Shown piece after piece: positions 26,757 through 35,294 of a DNA stretch of 64,000 nucleotides. Numbering within the stretch: position 1 is the first letter of the stretch; the number at the start of each line of letters is the position of its first letter. The notes below the pieces were generated by a model. The model searched no databases. It was not told where the DNA came from and saw nothing but the letters and a program-made list of their open reading frames with translations. Made by a program: the position numbers and the translations under genes. Source of the stretch: Acinetobacter johnsonii CIP 64.6 (GTDB lineage Bacteria; Pseudomonadota; Gammaproteobacteria; Pseudomonadales; Moraxellaceae); NCBI RefSeq assembly GCF_000368045.1, contig NZ_KB849237.1, positions 14,693 through 78,692 on the forward strand. Direction: 5' to 3'.

Positions 26757-27425
26757 ATGCCGAATGTCCGCAATGATGTCTTAATGATTTCATCACGTGA
26801 AAGAGAAGAAAAAGAGTTATTTAAGCTTGTAGCAAAAAAATGCAAATTTGCTAGAGAAGTTAATGGCACCACCCGCAAAGAGCTGCTTACTTCCATTTGG
26901 GGATATGACAATAATCAAAAGCATGCTAACCGCGTATCTGAGCTTGAAAGCGGGGGAAAGCGTATTGAATTAATCGCTGTTTACCGTATGTGTAAGGCTT
27001 TAGGAGTGAGTTCTGATTTTTTACTGGGCCTTTCACCAGATTTTGAACTTGATGATGATGAGGCAAAAACAGCTGGGCGTGTATTCCAGTCTGTGCGTAG
27101 TGCTGTATTAGAGTCAACGGAACAAATTTGTATGCAAATGTCTAAGGCGATTGGTAGGCTTCCTCCAATACAAGGTGATGTGCTAAGAGGTCATGCCAGA
27201 AACGTAGTTGATATCGTAGATAAGTATGCACACGACATGGATTGGTGTTCTAAACATCCTGATTTGGTGAATGCCATAATTGAGTTGAATCATACGATTA
27301 TGCTTTTTGATAAGCATTTTGCGCGCCAAATGCGTTTTATTGAAATGACAACTATGGAATTGCTCGATGAAGATACACTCGATTCACCCGCTAGACATAT
27401 AATTATGCCAACTGAAGATAACTAA
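26757..27425 (+). CDS. XRE-family transcriptional regulator
   Basis: 222 residues. An N-terminal helix-turn-helix lies in LVAKKCKFAREVNGTTRKELLTSIWGYDNNQKHANRVSELESGGKRIELIAVYRMCKALGVSSDFLLGLS (about 24-95), the usual Cro/C1 arrangement ending in the SSDFLLG motif. The rest is a helical region with no recognised domain, possibly for dimerisation. It has AGG about ten bases before the ATG. It lies between the ssb remnant and an IS3-family element and is followed by a perfect terminator. Its target is unknown. Confidence 0.8.
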   Translation: MPNVRNDVLMISSREREEKELFKLVAKKCKFAREVNGTTRKELLTSIWGYDNNQKHANRVSELESGGKRIELIAVYRMCKALGVSSDFLLGLSPDFELDDDEAKTAGRVFQSVRSAVLESTEQICMQMSKAIGRLPPIQGDVLRGHARNVVDIVDKYAHDMDWCSKHPDLVNAIIELNHTIMLFDKHFARQMRFIEMTTMELLDEDTLDSPARHIIMPTEDN

Positions 27426-27446
27426 GCAGAAATGATCTGATATATA

Positions 27447-27480
27447 AAGGAATAAAGTCCATCTAGGGGCTTTATTCCTT
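27447..27480 (+). terminator. Terminator of the XRE regulator gene
   Basis: Perfect 11-bp stem AAGGAATAAAG / CTTTATTCCTT with a 12-nt loop, 21 bases after the stop codon. Confidence 0.75.
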
Positions 27481-27624
27481 CACTTTATTTGAATGACTTA
27501 AAAGATAATGTCAAATCTCATATGCTTCTGACTCAGAATGAGAATGTATGTGCGTATAAAAAGAGAGGTGGTCCCACTTGTTTGAACAACTAAAAGCGTA
27601 TTTATAAGTGATATTCCGCTCTAG

Positions 27625-28451
27625 TTAAGCCACCTTGTTTTGTTGGGGTAGCTGATCATAGTAAAACTCATTTGGTGTCATTTTGTCTAGACTCGAATGA
27701 GGTCGTTTCAAATTATAAAACTCAAAATATGCACTTAATTGCTTTTTCGCATCTGTGACACTGCTATAAGCTTTGAGATACACCTCTTCATATTTAACGC
27801 TCCGCCATAATCGTTCAACCATCACATTATCTACCCATCGACCTTTACCATCCATACTGATTTGAATGCCATTTGATTTCAATACATCAATAAATGCATC
27901 ACTGGTAAACTGGCTGCCTTGGTCTGTATTAAATATTTCAGGTCATCCATATTTTTCAATCGCTTCATTTAAAGCCGAAATACAAAAATCCACCTCCATA
28001 CTAATCGATACCCTATGCGCAAGTACCTTGCGGCTATGCCAATCAATCACAGCACATAAATAAACAAAGCCTTTTGCCATAGGGATATACGTTATATCCG
28101 TAGACCACACTTGATTACTGCGCTGAATAGCCAACCCTTTGAGCAGATATGGATATTTACGGTGAGCTTGATTAGCCTGGCTTAAATTTGGTTTGCAATA
28201 TAACGCCTGAATACCCATTTTCTTCATTAAAGTACGTGTATGACGTCGTCCTATATGATGTCCTTGACGATTCAACAAATCACGCATCATACGACTGCCT
28301 GCAAAAGGATATTGCATATGTAATTCATCAATACATCGCATCAGCTTCAGATCTGATGCACTCACAGGTTTTGGGCGATAGTAATAACAACCACGGGAGA
28401 CTTTCAGCAGCTTAGCTTGCTTAGATACTGAAATCTGAAGTGAGTCGTCGA
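27625..28451 (-). pseudogene. IS3-family transposase OrfB, broken by an in-frame TGA
   Basis: The catalytic rve integrase domain is visible: VWSTDITYIPMAKGFVYLCAVIDWHSRKVLAHRVS and, downstream, PEIFNTDQGSQFTSDAF and HSSLDKMTPNEFY. A TGA at 27945-27943 interrupts the frame after EAIEKYG, just where related transposases have KPEIFNTDQGSQF. The upstream part of OrfB is read in the -1 frame relative to OrfA (LIDDSLQISVSKQAKLLKVS). Without readthrough the element cannot move on its own. Confidence 0.8.
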
Positions 28452-28757
28452 TTAACTTTTGTGGTTGAAGCGGCCCAGTTTCTTCAACACACCTTCTAAA
28501 AAATCAATTTCTAATGCCTGCTCACCGATTTTTGCATGTAGTTTTTTTAGATCGATGGGTGGTTCTGTTGGAGCTTTTGATTGATCGAAAGCTTGCGAGG
28601 AAGCTGAGATCAATTGATTTTTCCAGTCAATAATTTGGTTTTGATGAACATCAAACTCAGCACTCAATTCAGCAAGTGTTTTTTCTGCTTTAATCGCAGC
28701 AAGTGCTACCTTAGCTTTAAAATCATTTGAATGATTTCTTCTTGGTCTACGTGCCAT
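28452..28757 (-). CDS. IS3-family transposase OrfA
   Basis: 101 residues from the ATG at 28757, which has GGAG seven bases upstream. It begins MARRPRRNHSNDFKAKVALAAIKAEKTLAELSAEFDVHQNQIIDWKNQL, a typical IS3 OrfA helix-turn-helix, and ends in a leucine-rich coiled region (LEIDFLEGVLKKLGRF). Normally OrfA and OrfB are joined by programmed -1 frameshifting near its end. Confidence 0.88.
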   Translation of the reverse strand: MARRPRRNHSNDFKAKVALAAIKAEKTLAELSAEFDVHQNQIIDWKNQLISASSQAFDQSKAPTEPPIDLKKLHAKIGEQALEIDFLEGVLKKLGRFNHKS

Positions 28758-28853
28758 AAAATACTCCATATATTGATGTTTATAACATCATTTGAGGAGC
28801 AGAATATCACTTATAGGAGTTGTTCAAATTTACGGATCCATCTCTAAGAGTAG

Positions 28854-30357
28854 CTATGAATATCGGTCATAACCAATACCACCACTTATAATATGAGCCA
28901 GTCCACGGTCAGAAATGGCTTGTCCTATACCAACGTCAGTTGGTGTACTACTCTTCGCTTGCGCCGTGGTATTACGGCTAATCTTGACAAGTTCTGCTGT
29001 GACTTTTGGCACCTGAATAGGGCCCATACCGCTTGTTGCTGGACGATTAAATAAAGGAACCTCTTGAGCCTTGGCTTTGGCCGTATTGAGGGGTTTATTT
29101 GGTTTCACTTTATTGACTCTGATCTGACCACTTACACCACGCATCACATCAACACCTCCATGATGTGCCGTATTTAAACCGTCTCCATCATAGTTTCCAC
29201 GACCGCTAGAATTTTTCATTGATGCAAACTGTTGGGCAGTTTTATTCGCAAGCGCCTTGTTATTTCCAGTTCTAATCCACTCATTAAGTTGCTTTTCACC
29301 ACCTAAATAGTGAATAGCCAACTTATCTTGTGCTTTTACATCAAATATATCCGTATCTTTTAGTCCAGCCTGTGCTGCCATTTTTGAAAAAGCGCCCTTA
29401 TTCCTAATGAACTGGTAACGCCCTACCGCCGTAGAAGCATGTCCAGAATCCACCAGCTTTTGTTGATAAGCCTTTACTTCAGCAACAGTCATTTGTGAAA
29501 TTGGCTTATTTGGCTTATTTGGCTTATTTGGCTTATTTGGCTTATTTGGCTTATTTGGCTTATTTGGCTTATTTGGCTTGATCTTGGCACCACTATAAAT
29601 TGCATCATAGCCACTGGTGCCAAATGCTCCACTTCTTGACTCACCATTAGCAATTACATCAAGCAAAGGGGCAAAATCACCACTGGCTATACCAATATCC
29701 CCACTCCCGCCAAACCAATCAAGTATTGATTGACCAGCACTATAGGCCTTTTTACCTAAACGATATGGGATGCCTGTAACGGGATTTGTCTTCAGTACAC
29801 CCTTAACCAGCTCTTTAAACATGGTCGGCAAGTCGGCCGTTCTGAGTTCATCAACCCATTTGCCCACCTTATTGCCAAAGATACCGCCCAGATAGTGACC
29901 TAAGCCCGCACCACCAATAGCCCCCACTGGCCCAAGGAATGCCCCCAGCACCAATGAAACGCCCCTTAGAGTCACGCTCCAGCGCTTGCTCTGAACGCTC
30001 TCTGGTGCCAGATACACCACCTAAGCGACCTGAAGACTCAGTACCAAGCCCCTGTGCCGCGCTTCTTACTCTTTCGGTTGCTCTTGCCAAGCTCTCAGAT
30101 GCGTCAACCACCTGACGGATCGCACCAGCCTCCCTACTGCTTGCATCTACTAACCGACCATGACGGTTTTGTCTGTTTAAATCAGATTTATTCGCCTTGG
30201 CTCTTTCTTCAGCCGTAGCCTGCAGTTCTGTCATGGTGTTTTTGAGAAAATCTAGGATTTGCTTTGTTGTGTCATTGGTCTGATTCACCCCATCAGCAAT
30301 TTCTTTTGCGCGATGCTCCCCAATAATGAACCCGCCTGAATCGTAGTTAATAGCCAT
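28854..30357 (-). pseudogene. Phage tail/virion lysozyme-like gene with a single-base frameshift
   Basis: Two overlapping frames belong to one gene. The N-terminal 135 residues (start MAINYDSGGFIIGEHRAKEI at 30357) are coiled and phage-tail-like, ending ERDSKGRFIGAG. The second frame continues GAFLGPVGAIGGAGLGHYLGG to the stop at 28854. Removing one C from the five-C run at 29942-29946 joins them. The C-terminal part is a lysozyme/transglycosylase-like domain (LLDVIANGESRSGAFGTSGYDA, STAVGRYQFI), with a (KPN)8 linker. I read it as a virion-associated peptidoglycan hydrolase/tape-measure-type protein of a prophage fragment. A sequencing error or frameshifting is possible. Confidence 0.65.
29504..29579. 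repeat. 9-bp tandem repeat (KPN repeat) in the phage lysozyme-like gene
   Basis: About eight and a half copies of TTATTTGGC on the plus strand, encoding (Lys-Pro-Asn)8 on the minus strand. Copies are identical, so slippage-driven length change that keeps the frame is likely. Confidence 0.9.
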
Positions 30358-30389
30358 ACTTCGTCCAAATAAAATAACTTACCGTTAAA

Positions 30390-30530
30390 TTATTGGCCGT
30401 ATGGTAGTTCGCTCTTTCTATATAGTCCTTTAGTCAATCTCACAAGGTCAGGCATTTCACCATCACTTATCGAAGCTGTGTAGAGCTTAACAATTGGAAA
30501 TTGATTATTAATTAATCGGGTATAATACCC
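30390..30530 (-). pseudogene. C-terminal remnant of an unidentified phage gene
   Basis: An open frame without a start ends at the TAA at 30392-30390, 32 bases before the tail gene. It reads NQFPIVKLYTASISDGEMPD and then LVRLTKGLYRKSELPYGQ. It overlaps the end of the truncated duplicated gene in another frame, as expected when a deletion fused two phage genes. Function unknown. Confidence 0.35.
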
Positions 30531-30880
30531 GAAAAATCATTCATGATGGACATGCGCTTAAGGGCTTTAAGAATCACCTCAGCCATGTTTCTGCGCCTGA
30601 TTTGCGATGTCATAAGTAGATTTTTGATAGCCTGTTTTTCACTATCAATAATTTCCGTCATTACGTCAAAATCTAGTAGTTCACCTTCATCTTCTTCCGA
30701 TTCTTCGTCTGCATCCTCTTCATTTTTATGCTGTTTTATTTTTCTATCTTTATGGTCGTAGATGACTATATGCGTGTCATTCACAAGCCAATTGACGCTC
30801 TTCCTCAATTTTTTTAACTCAGCGTCATTTTTTAAAACTAAAGAATTAGTATGTGTCCAACCTTTCGCTATTTGCTTTAT
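30512..30880 (-). pseudogene. Truncated second copy of the phage tail-assembly-like gene
   Basis: The translated stretch (LVLKNDAELKKLRKSVNWLV, then HIVIYDHKDRKIKQ, an acidic run EEDADEESEEDEGE and LLDFDVMTEIIDSEKQAIKN) is nearly identical to the gene at 31856-32616. It lacks the last 120 residues of that gene, ending shortly after KRMSIMNDFS, and the position matching the GTG start is GCG. A 98-residue internal ORF from 30808 is what a gene finder would report. It is best read as a partial duplication. Confidence 0.6.
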
Positions 30881-31004
30881 CTAGTTTGGAATTGACTAGC
30901 TTTTGATGTTTTTCTATACTGCTATCAAGCTGGCAACCAGCGTTGCGGATCAGTTTAGCAAGTTTATCTTGTGACACTCCCGACTTAGGAAGCGTTGCTA
31001 CATT

Positions 31005-31030
31005 AAGCCCGTCTAATAGCGGGCTTTTTG
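31005..31030 (+). terminator. Terminator-like hairpin in the phage fragment
   Basis: Stem AAGCCCG / CGGGCTT with an 8-nt loop and a T-run (TTTTTG) on the plus strand. No clear plus-strand gene precedes it, and the minus strand here is an open frame without start (DGLNVATLPKSGVSQDKLAK and so on), a probable gene remnant. Confidence 0.4.
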
Positions 31031-31102
31031 TATTTTAATATCCGTTGTTGTCATTATTATCTTTGAAAGTTTGATCTGTGCGCTAGTCCTGCCAAATTTG
31101 AA

Positions 31103-31338
31103 ATGAGACACCTTCCAGTATTAGCAGATGATTCTCAGCGCATCTTGAAAATTTTAGAGCCATACTTTGAAGCATGGCGAATATGTGAAAAATCTTTAAT
31201 TAAACAGGTGCTACTCAAATGATTACGGCCACCAATACCGCAAAATCATCCATTAAAAAGCAGATTGGCAAAACTATAACCAGCCAAGCATGCATTGATC
31301 TGAAAAACCGAAGCGTTTGTGAACACAAATACGCTTAA
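31103..31338 (+). other. Two tiny overlapping ORFs on the plus strand, uncertain
   Basis: ORF 1 (31103-31222, 39 residues, MRHLPVLADDSQRILKILEP and on) overlaps ORF 2 (31219-31338, 39 residues, MITATNTAKSSIKKQIGKTI and on) as ATGA. They run against all neighbouring phage genes. Neither has a good ribosome site, and I do not recognise them; they could be remnants of a morphon or chance frames. Confidence 0.25.
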
Positions 31339-31349
31339 CACCCCCTAAA

Positions 31350-31376
31350 ATTAAACCGCCAAAAATGGCGGTTTAA
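31350..31376. terminator. Hairpin downstream of the small secreted protein gene
   Basis: Perfect inverted repeat ATTAAACCGCC / GGCGGTTTAAT with a 6-nt loop; on the minus strand a short T-run follows, consistent with termination of the gene at 31394. Confidence 0.6.
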
Positions 31377-31393
31377 TCTACCCTCTCGTGAGG

Positions 31394-31753
31394 TTAGGAT
31401 ACGCTATAACTGCAAACACTGTCTTTGTCTGCCCCACCTTCTGCCATTCGAGCATTTTCTTCGCGTAGGCGCTCATCCGCCAATAACTTTAAATCATATG
31501 CCTTATTCAAGCCCTTATTTTCTTTTGAAATATCTTGCATATCCTCAAGTATGTTTAAAAGGCGACACTGGTGCTTAGTAAACTCTTTAAGATTATTTTT
31601 TTCTAGTGCTTGATCAGCTCGTTTACTTGAATCAAGCATGTTAAACATCATATCACCCGCTACTTTTTCAAATTGAGCTTGTGTTAGATTTCCGCCAAAA
31701 GAGTACATACTCATAGCGCCCCCAACAACCAAACAAATGATAGATTTTTTCAT
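31394..31753 (-). CDS. Small exported protein of unknown function
   Basis: 119 residues from the ATG at 31753, chosen because MKKSIICLVVGGAMSMYSFGG is a clear Sec signal peptide; an upstream ATG at 31783 would bury it. The mature part is helical and charged (FEKVAGDMMFNMLDSSKRADQALEKNNLKEFTKHQCRLLNILEDM) with two Cys residues (one in HQCRLL, one in SVCSYS), possibly disulphide-linked in the periplasm. It lies between the two copies of the tail-assembly-like gene in the prophage fragment. Function unknown; a morphon-type cargo gene is possible. Confidence 0.6.
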   Translation of the reverse strand: MKKSIICLVVGGAMSMYSFGGNLTQAQFEKVAGDMMFNMLDSSKRADQALEKNNLKEFTKHQCRLLNILEDMQDISKENKGLNKAYDLKLLADERLREENARMAEGGADKDSVCSYSVS

Positions 31754-31855
31754 AGTATAAGTTCTTATAAAGATTAAGAGCACTCAGTATACCCACTTCC
31801 TAAAAAATCCGATTGCCCTCTCCCAAAAGCAATCGGATACCCAAATCGGGTAAAG

Positions 31856-32616
31856 TTACTCCATCTCTATAACCTCAGCGTTTTCTATATCAGCCTCAGC
31901 CATGCGTTTTTTCACCTCTTCATCAACATCTGACTGAAGCCCACCAGATTCAATGTAACGCTTACGCTCAGCAATACGCTCTTTCTCTTGTCGCAATTTC
32001 TCTCTCTGCGCTTCAAACGCCGTGTTATCGTCCATTGGTATCGCTTTACTGGTTTCACCCGCTTTTTGAAGGTCTTCAATGGTTACGCCGTATAGAGACA
32101 ATTCAAACTTCAAGGCCTCACGGCGGTTAAAAGAAAGTTCATTAAATACCGATGCAACTTGGCCCAGCCTTTTCATTTTATTGTTAAGGAACTCAGCCCC
32201 GTTCTCACCTAACACCTGTCTAAATTGTGTTGAGTTTAATAACTGGAAATTTAACGCCAGTTCATCGGATAGGATGTCCGAAAAATCATTCATGATGGAC
32301 ATGCGCTTACGGGCTTTAAGAATCACCTCAGCCATGTTTCTGCGCTTGATTTGGGATGTCATAAGTAGATTTTTGATGGCGCGTTTTTCACTATCAATAA
32401 TCTCCATCATTACGTCAAAATCTAGCAATTCACCTTCATCTTCTTTCGATTCTTCGCCTTCATCCCTTTCATTTTTATACTGTTTTATTTTTTATCTTTA
32501 TGGTCGTAGATGACTATATGTGGGTCACTCACACGCCGATTGACCTGTTGTTTCATTTTTTGCAACTTAGGGTCATTTTTTAAAACTAAAGAGTCTGCGC
32601 ATGTCCTGTCTCCCAC
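31856..32616 (-). pseudogene. Phage tail-assembly-like gene with a single-base deletion
   Basis: Read from a GTG at 32616-32614, the frame gives LVLKNDPKLQKMKQQVNRRV and HIVIYDHKDKK, and then meets TAA. Restoring one A in the A6 run at 32493-32488 rejoins the frame to the 190-residue ORF LLDFDVMMEIIDSEKRAIKN... ending ENAEVIEME at 31856. The other copy at 30512-30880 has one more base at this position and is in frame there, which supports the deletion. The full protein would be 253 residues. The charged N-terminus and helical C-terminus are like tail-assembly chaperones encoded just before tape-measure genes; that identity is inference. Confidence 0.6.
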
Positions 32617-32675
32617 TATTTACTTTATTTCGCTTAGAATTGACTAATTTTTGGTTATTTTATATACATTGACTA

Positions 32676-32749
32676 TGTTACTACATCAAAATATTGTTGT
32701 TACTACCTCATTTATTCATTTGTAACGTTTCCTGTTACCACATCAAAAT
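32676..32749 (+). repeat. Direct repeat GTTACYACATCAAAAT in the phage intergenic region
   Basis: GTTACTACATCAAAAT at 32676-32691 and GTTACCACATCAAAAT at 32734-32749, 58 bases apart, one mismatch. The gene-free stretch 32617-33161 also holds an inverted repeat CTGCGTTG / CAACGCAG (32910-32917 and 32927-32934). These could be operators for the XRE protein at 33162; nothing else is recognisable there. Confidence 0.4.
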
Positions 32750-33161
32750 GACATGTTTAGTTATAAGTTTTATGTATGGCTATGAGCACCGGCAAATAGG
32801 TCAATAGTATGTCAGTTTTATCCTGGAATATCTTCCAGACTTTAAGTAAGCAAATACATGTCAAAACATGGCATAAGCCAATCAATCTACTATTTTTTTG
32901 TTTTGCGACCTGCGTTGTGGAAATCGCAACGCAGATAATGGGTGATAATCAAATACGTTCTCACACTTGTTTATTACTAACTCCAGATCATAACAATTGA
33001 TAACAGGCACGGCATTTTAAATAACAGGTTTTGACAGGTTCAAAGCGTTTGAGCATTCATACCTGGGTATCTTTGTACATTAGGTTCTATAAGGTTTTGA
33101 GCACCAATGACAGCGCAAAATTGCACTATCATTCCCTAGATTATGGATAGCCTATTGATCT

Positions 33162-33524
33162 TTAGTGCCCAATTCGTCTATTAAAAATAGTCCGTGTTCT
33201 AGGCTCAAACCGATCTTGATGATATTTAGCTTTTAATCTTCGTTTTATAATGTCTCTTGTTAGTTCATAGAACATCCCATCACGATTGGAATATTCGAGC
33301 TGATATTCCATAGCTAGATTATAAATTTCATCAACTGGCACCTTTAAGTGCTGCGAATAAAACTCAACCATATCTCGGCTAATGTCCCCATTATTGCCAT
33401 GCTCTAGATTTGAAATAAAACTACCTCTACACCCAAGACTTTCCCCGAGTTGAGCTTGTGTTATTTGTCTACCTTCTCGAATACCACCTAAAACGGCACC
33501 CAAGTAATGATTTAAGATGATCAT
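33162..33524 (-). CDS. XRE-family (Cro/C1-like) regulator
   Basis: 120 residues. The helix-turn-helix lies at about 7-60: HYLGAVLGGIREGRQITQAQLGESLGCRGSFISNLEHGNNGDISRDMVEFYSQHLKVPVDEIYNLA. This is a typical phage repressor or antitoxin-like DNA-binding domain, followed by a basic tail (RDIIKRRLKAKYHQDRFEPRTRTIFNRR). It sits upstream of the phage tail genes on the same strand. No toxin partner is visible next to it. Target sites may be the repeats in 32617-33161. Confidence 0.8.
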   Translation of the reverse strand: MIILNHYLGAVLGGIREGRQITQAQLGESLGCRGSFISNLEHGNNGDISRDMVEFYSQHLKVPVDEIYNLAMEYQLEYSNRDGMFYELTRDIIKRRLKAKYHQDRFEPRTRTIFNRRIGH

Positions 33525-33687
33525 AGTTACTTCCTGTTGAATGTATTCAAAATAGCCTACTAAATTTTTAGGGCTAATTGGATGTAAAAAAATACATACT
33601 CATAATCAACTGAAAATTAATGAATTATTTTTTAAAAAAATTTAGAGGATTGCATATTCCCTGCATGGTTATTTTCCTAATATGCCT

Positions 33688-33894
33688 TCATACCGCCGTC
33701 CACTTGGCAAAGAACTTGTCTACCAGTGCCGATATTTTAGCTTCATAGTCCTTTCGTCTTTGATCCACAAGTATTGTTATATCCTAGCTTGCTTCTGGGC
33801 TACGGCGCTCATATTGTTTGATTAGAAGCCGTGTCATTTCCCAATCAAGTAACAAACTACGAAAGTTTCGTAGCACGTCAGCGCTAAATTGCAT
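33688..33894 (-). pseudogene. Small phage gene interrupted by an in-frame TAG
   Basis: A 69-codon frame starts at the ATG at 33894, with AAAGG a few bases upstream, reading MQFSADVLRNFRSLLLDWEM and then TRLLIKQYERRSPEAS. It meets TAG at codon 37, and continues in the same frame as DITILVDQRRKDYEAKISAL and VDKFFAKWTAV to a TGA. Both halves look like one helical protein. Nonsense mutation is the simplest reading. The rest of 33525-33687 and 33895-34295 shows no recognisable gene. Confidence 0.5.
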
Positions 33895-34295
33895 TTACCT
33901 TTAAAAACAATTAGGTATGGTGAAGGTGGCCACTCCCAGCTCAAAAGTAAGCAATGGAATGTAATAAGCTAAGAAATTCGTTGAATGAATGAATATCTTA
34001 GGCACATCCAAAATTGGATATATCTTTTTTTGCTAGCCAAATCCCATCCTCAGTTTGAGGGTGGGCAAGTTAATCCTATATTTGAATGCAGATTTAAAAT
34101 CCAAAATCACACTGGTGAACCTGGCCGTCAAAAATGACGAGTAGCATAAGAGCCTTAAAAAAGAGGAGCTTCACCATAAAGGACCAGAGTCTGAATCCCT
34201 CATCAAGTGGTGGAGCAGGTATCACCAGGTGAATAAAATGCTTAAGCCTTTACAAAATTGGATAGTTATGGGAATTTCCCCTTTATCCATCCCTT

Positions 34296-35114
34296 CTATC
34301 TATTTGTCCTGATACTTTTTCGTTGTTCTCGACTCATAGGCGCTTTGCTACTAGTAATAACCCTAACCATTTCATTGATCATACTTTTTTCTTGATAAAT
34401 TCTTTTTAGTAGGTCCTCTATAATTTGGAATGAATCAAATAACTCATCAAAGCTAACATTATCTTCTTCATGGCTACCAGCATTACCAATATATTTAATG
34501 GCCAGCATTAGATCCTTGTGCTCGTAAAGTTCATTCTCTTGATCTTTTATACTTCTTATCCTTTGATCCAGGGTAATAAAACCACCATCAGCTTTTTTTG
34601 AAGGAATTCCAAACTCCGTAGCTAATATTTCAACAGCCACCCTAATTTTATTTGCTGCTGCACTTGGTGAGTTAGGGGTTAGGCTAAAAGCATCAGTAAT
34701 GGCAATCCTAATATCTTTTGGGGTTTTTTCTGGAATATTAAAGAAATTTAAAGTTGGATAAAAATATTTAGGAAAAAATATATCCCTATATTCACTTTCA
34801 CACGGCGCTGGATAACCATCTTTATCTAAACAATAATCAGTATATTCCTCTATTACTGATCCCGATCCAGATGTTATAACAATTTCTCCACACTTTGGAT
34901 TTAGACATTTAAAGGTCCCTGTGTAGGAGTATTTCACCCATTCAGCCTCAAAAACATCAATATGCTCCCTCTCCAAAATACTAGAAACCCTTTCTTTCTG
35001 GAACCAAGAGTCTTGATCTAGGCATAAGGTATTTTTCTCGCATTCTGGGCAGTTAAACGGAATGCCATCATCCTTATGAAAACCTTTTAAAAATTTCTTA
35101 TAACTTTCTATCAT
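34296..35114 (-). CDS. DUF4145-domain protein with zinc ribbon
   Basis: 272 residues. The N-terminal part is a zinc ribbon with C22-P-E-C25 and C70-L-N-P-K-C75. The C-terminal part (about 130-245) matches the DUF4145 pattern: SAAANKIRVAVEILATEFGI, then a run ending YIGNAGSHEEDNVSFDELFDSFQIIEDLLKRIY. DUF4145 is a HEPN-related helical domain; the H in NAGSHEE occupies the usual place. Such proteins often sit in defence islands and near restriction genes. It is transcribed in the same direction as the AlbA_2 gene, 180 bases downstream of it. A stress or defence role is inference. Confidence 0.7.
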   Translation of the reverse strand: MIESYKKFLKGFHKDDGIPFNCPECEKNTLCLDQDSWFQKERVSSILEREHIDVFEAEWVKYSYTGTFKCLNPKCGEIVITSGSGSVIEEYTDYCLDKDGYPAPCESEYRDIFFPKYFYPTLNFFNIPEKTPKDIRIAITDAFSLTPNSPSAAANKIRVAVEILATEFGIPSKKADGGFITLDQRIRSIKDQENELYEHKDLMLAIKYIGNAGSHEEDNVSFDELFDSFQIIEDLLKRIYQEKSMINEMVRVITSSKAPMSREQRKSIRTNR

Positions 35115-35250
35115 TATTAAATACTTCGTTGAAATAAAGAAACTTATCAGTGATTATTGTAATTTCACCGTATGGCCGATAAGGGGTTAGCGCTCCAAAC
35201 AACTTTTGGTAAAGTCTAAAGATGAAATAAAAAATATATTACCATCCGCA

Positions 35251-35275
35251 AAAAGCATCAGATTAGATGCTTTTT
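35251..35275. terminator. Terminator between the AlbA_2 and DUF4145 genes
   Basis: Stem AAAAGCATC / GATGCTTTT with a 6-nt loop and T-runs on both sides. It lies 20 bases after the stop of the AlbA_2 gene, so the DUF4145 gene probably has its own promoter. Confidence 0.7.
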
Positions 35276-35294
35276 TATTGGTTTAAATTTTTTT

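Larger units (their letters stand above)
27581..28828. mobile_element. IS3-family element, inactivated
   Basis: Inverted repeats occur in two blocks: the outer TTTGAACAACT (27581-27591, complement at 28818-28828) and the inner TATAAGTGATATTCCGCTC (27603-27621, complement at 28797-28815 with one mismatch). At the left the two blocks are separated by 11 bases, at the right by two. IS3-type orfA and orfB lie on the minus strand with a -1 frame relation. orfB carries a stop codon in its catalytic region. No clear target duplication is seen. Confidence 0.8.

Noticed and set aside
29504..29579. CRISPR-like array
   Set aside because: Repeats are 9 bp, contiguous and coding; there are no spacers.
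32809..33000. 63-residue plus-strand ORF in the phage intergenic region
   Set aside because: No ribosome site, odd composition and no similarity to a family I know; it overlaps a likely operator with an inverted repeat.
33162..33524. Antitoxin of a toxin-antitoxin pair
   Set aside because: No adjacent small toxin-like gene; a phage-type regulator is the simpler reading.
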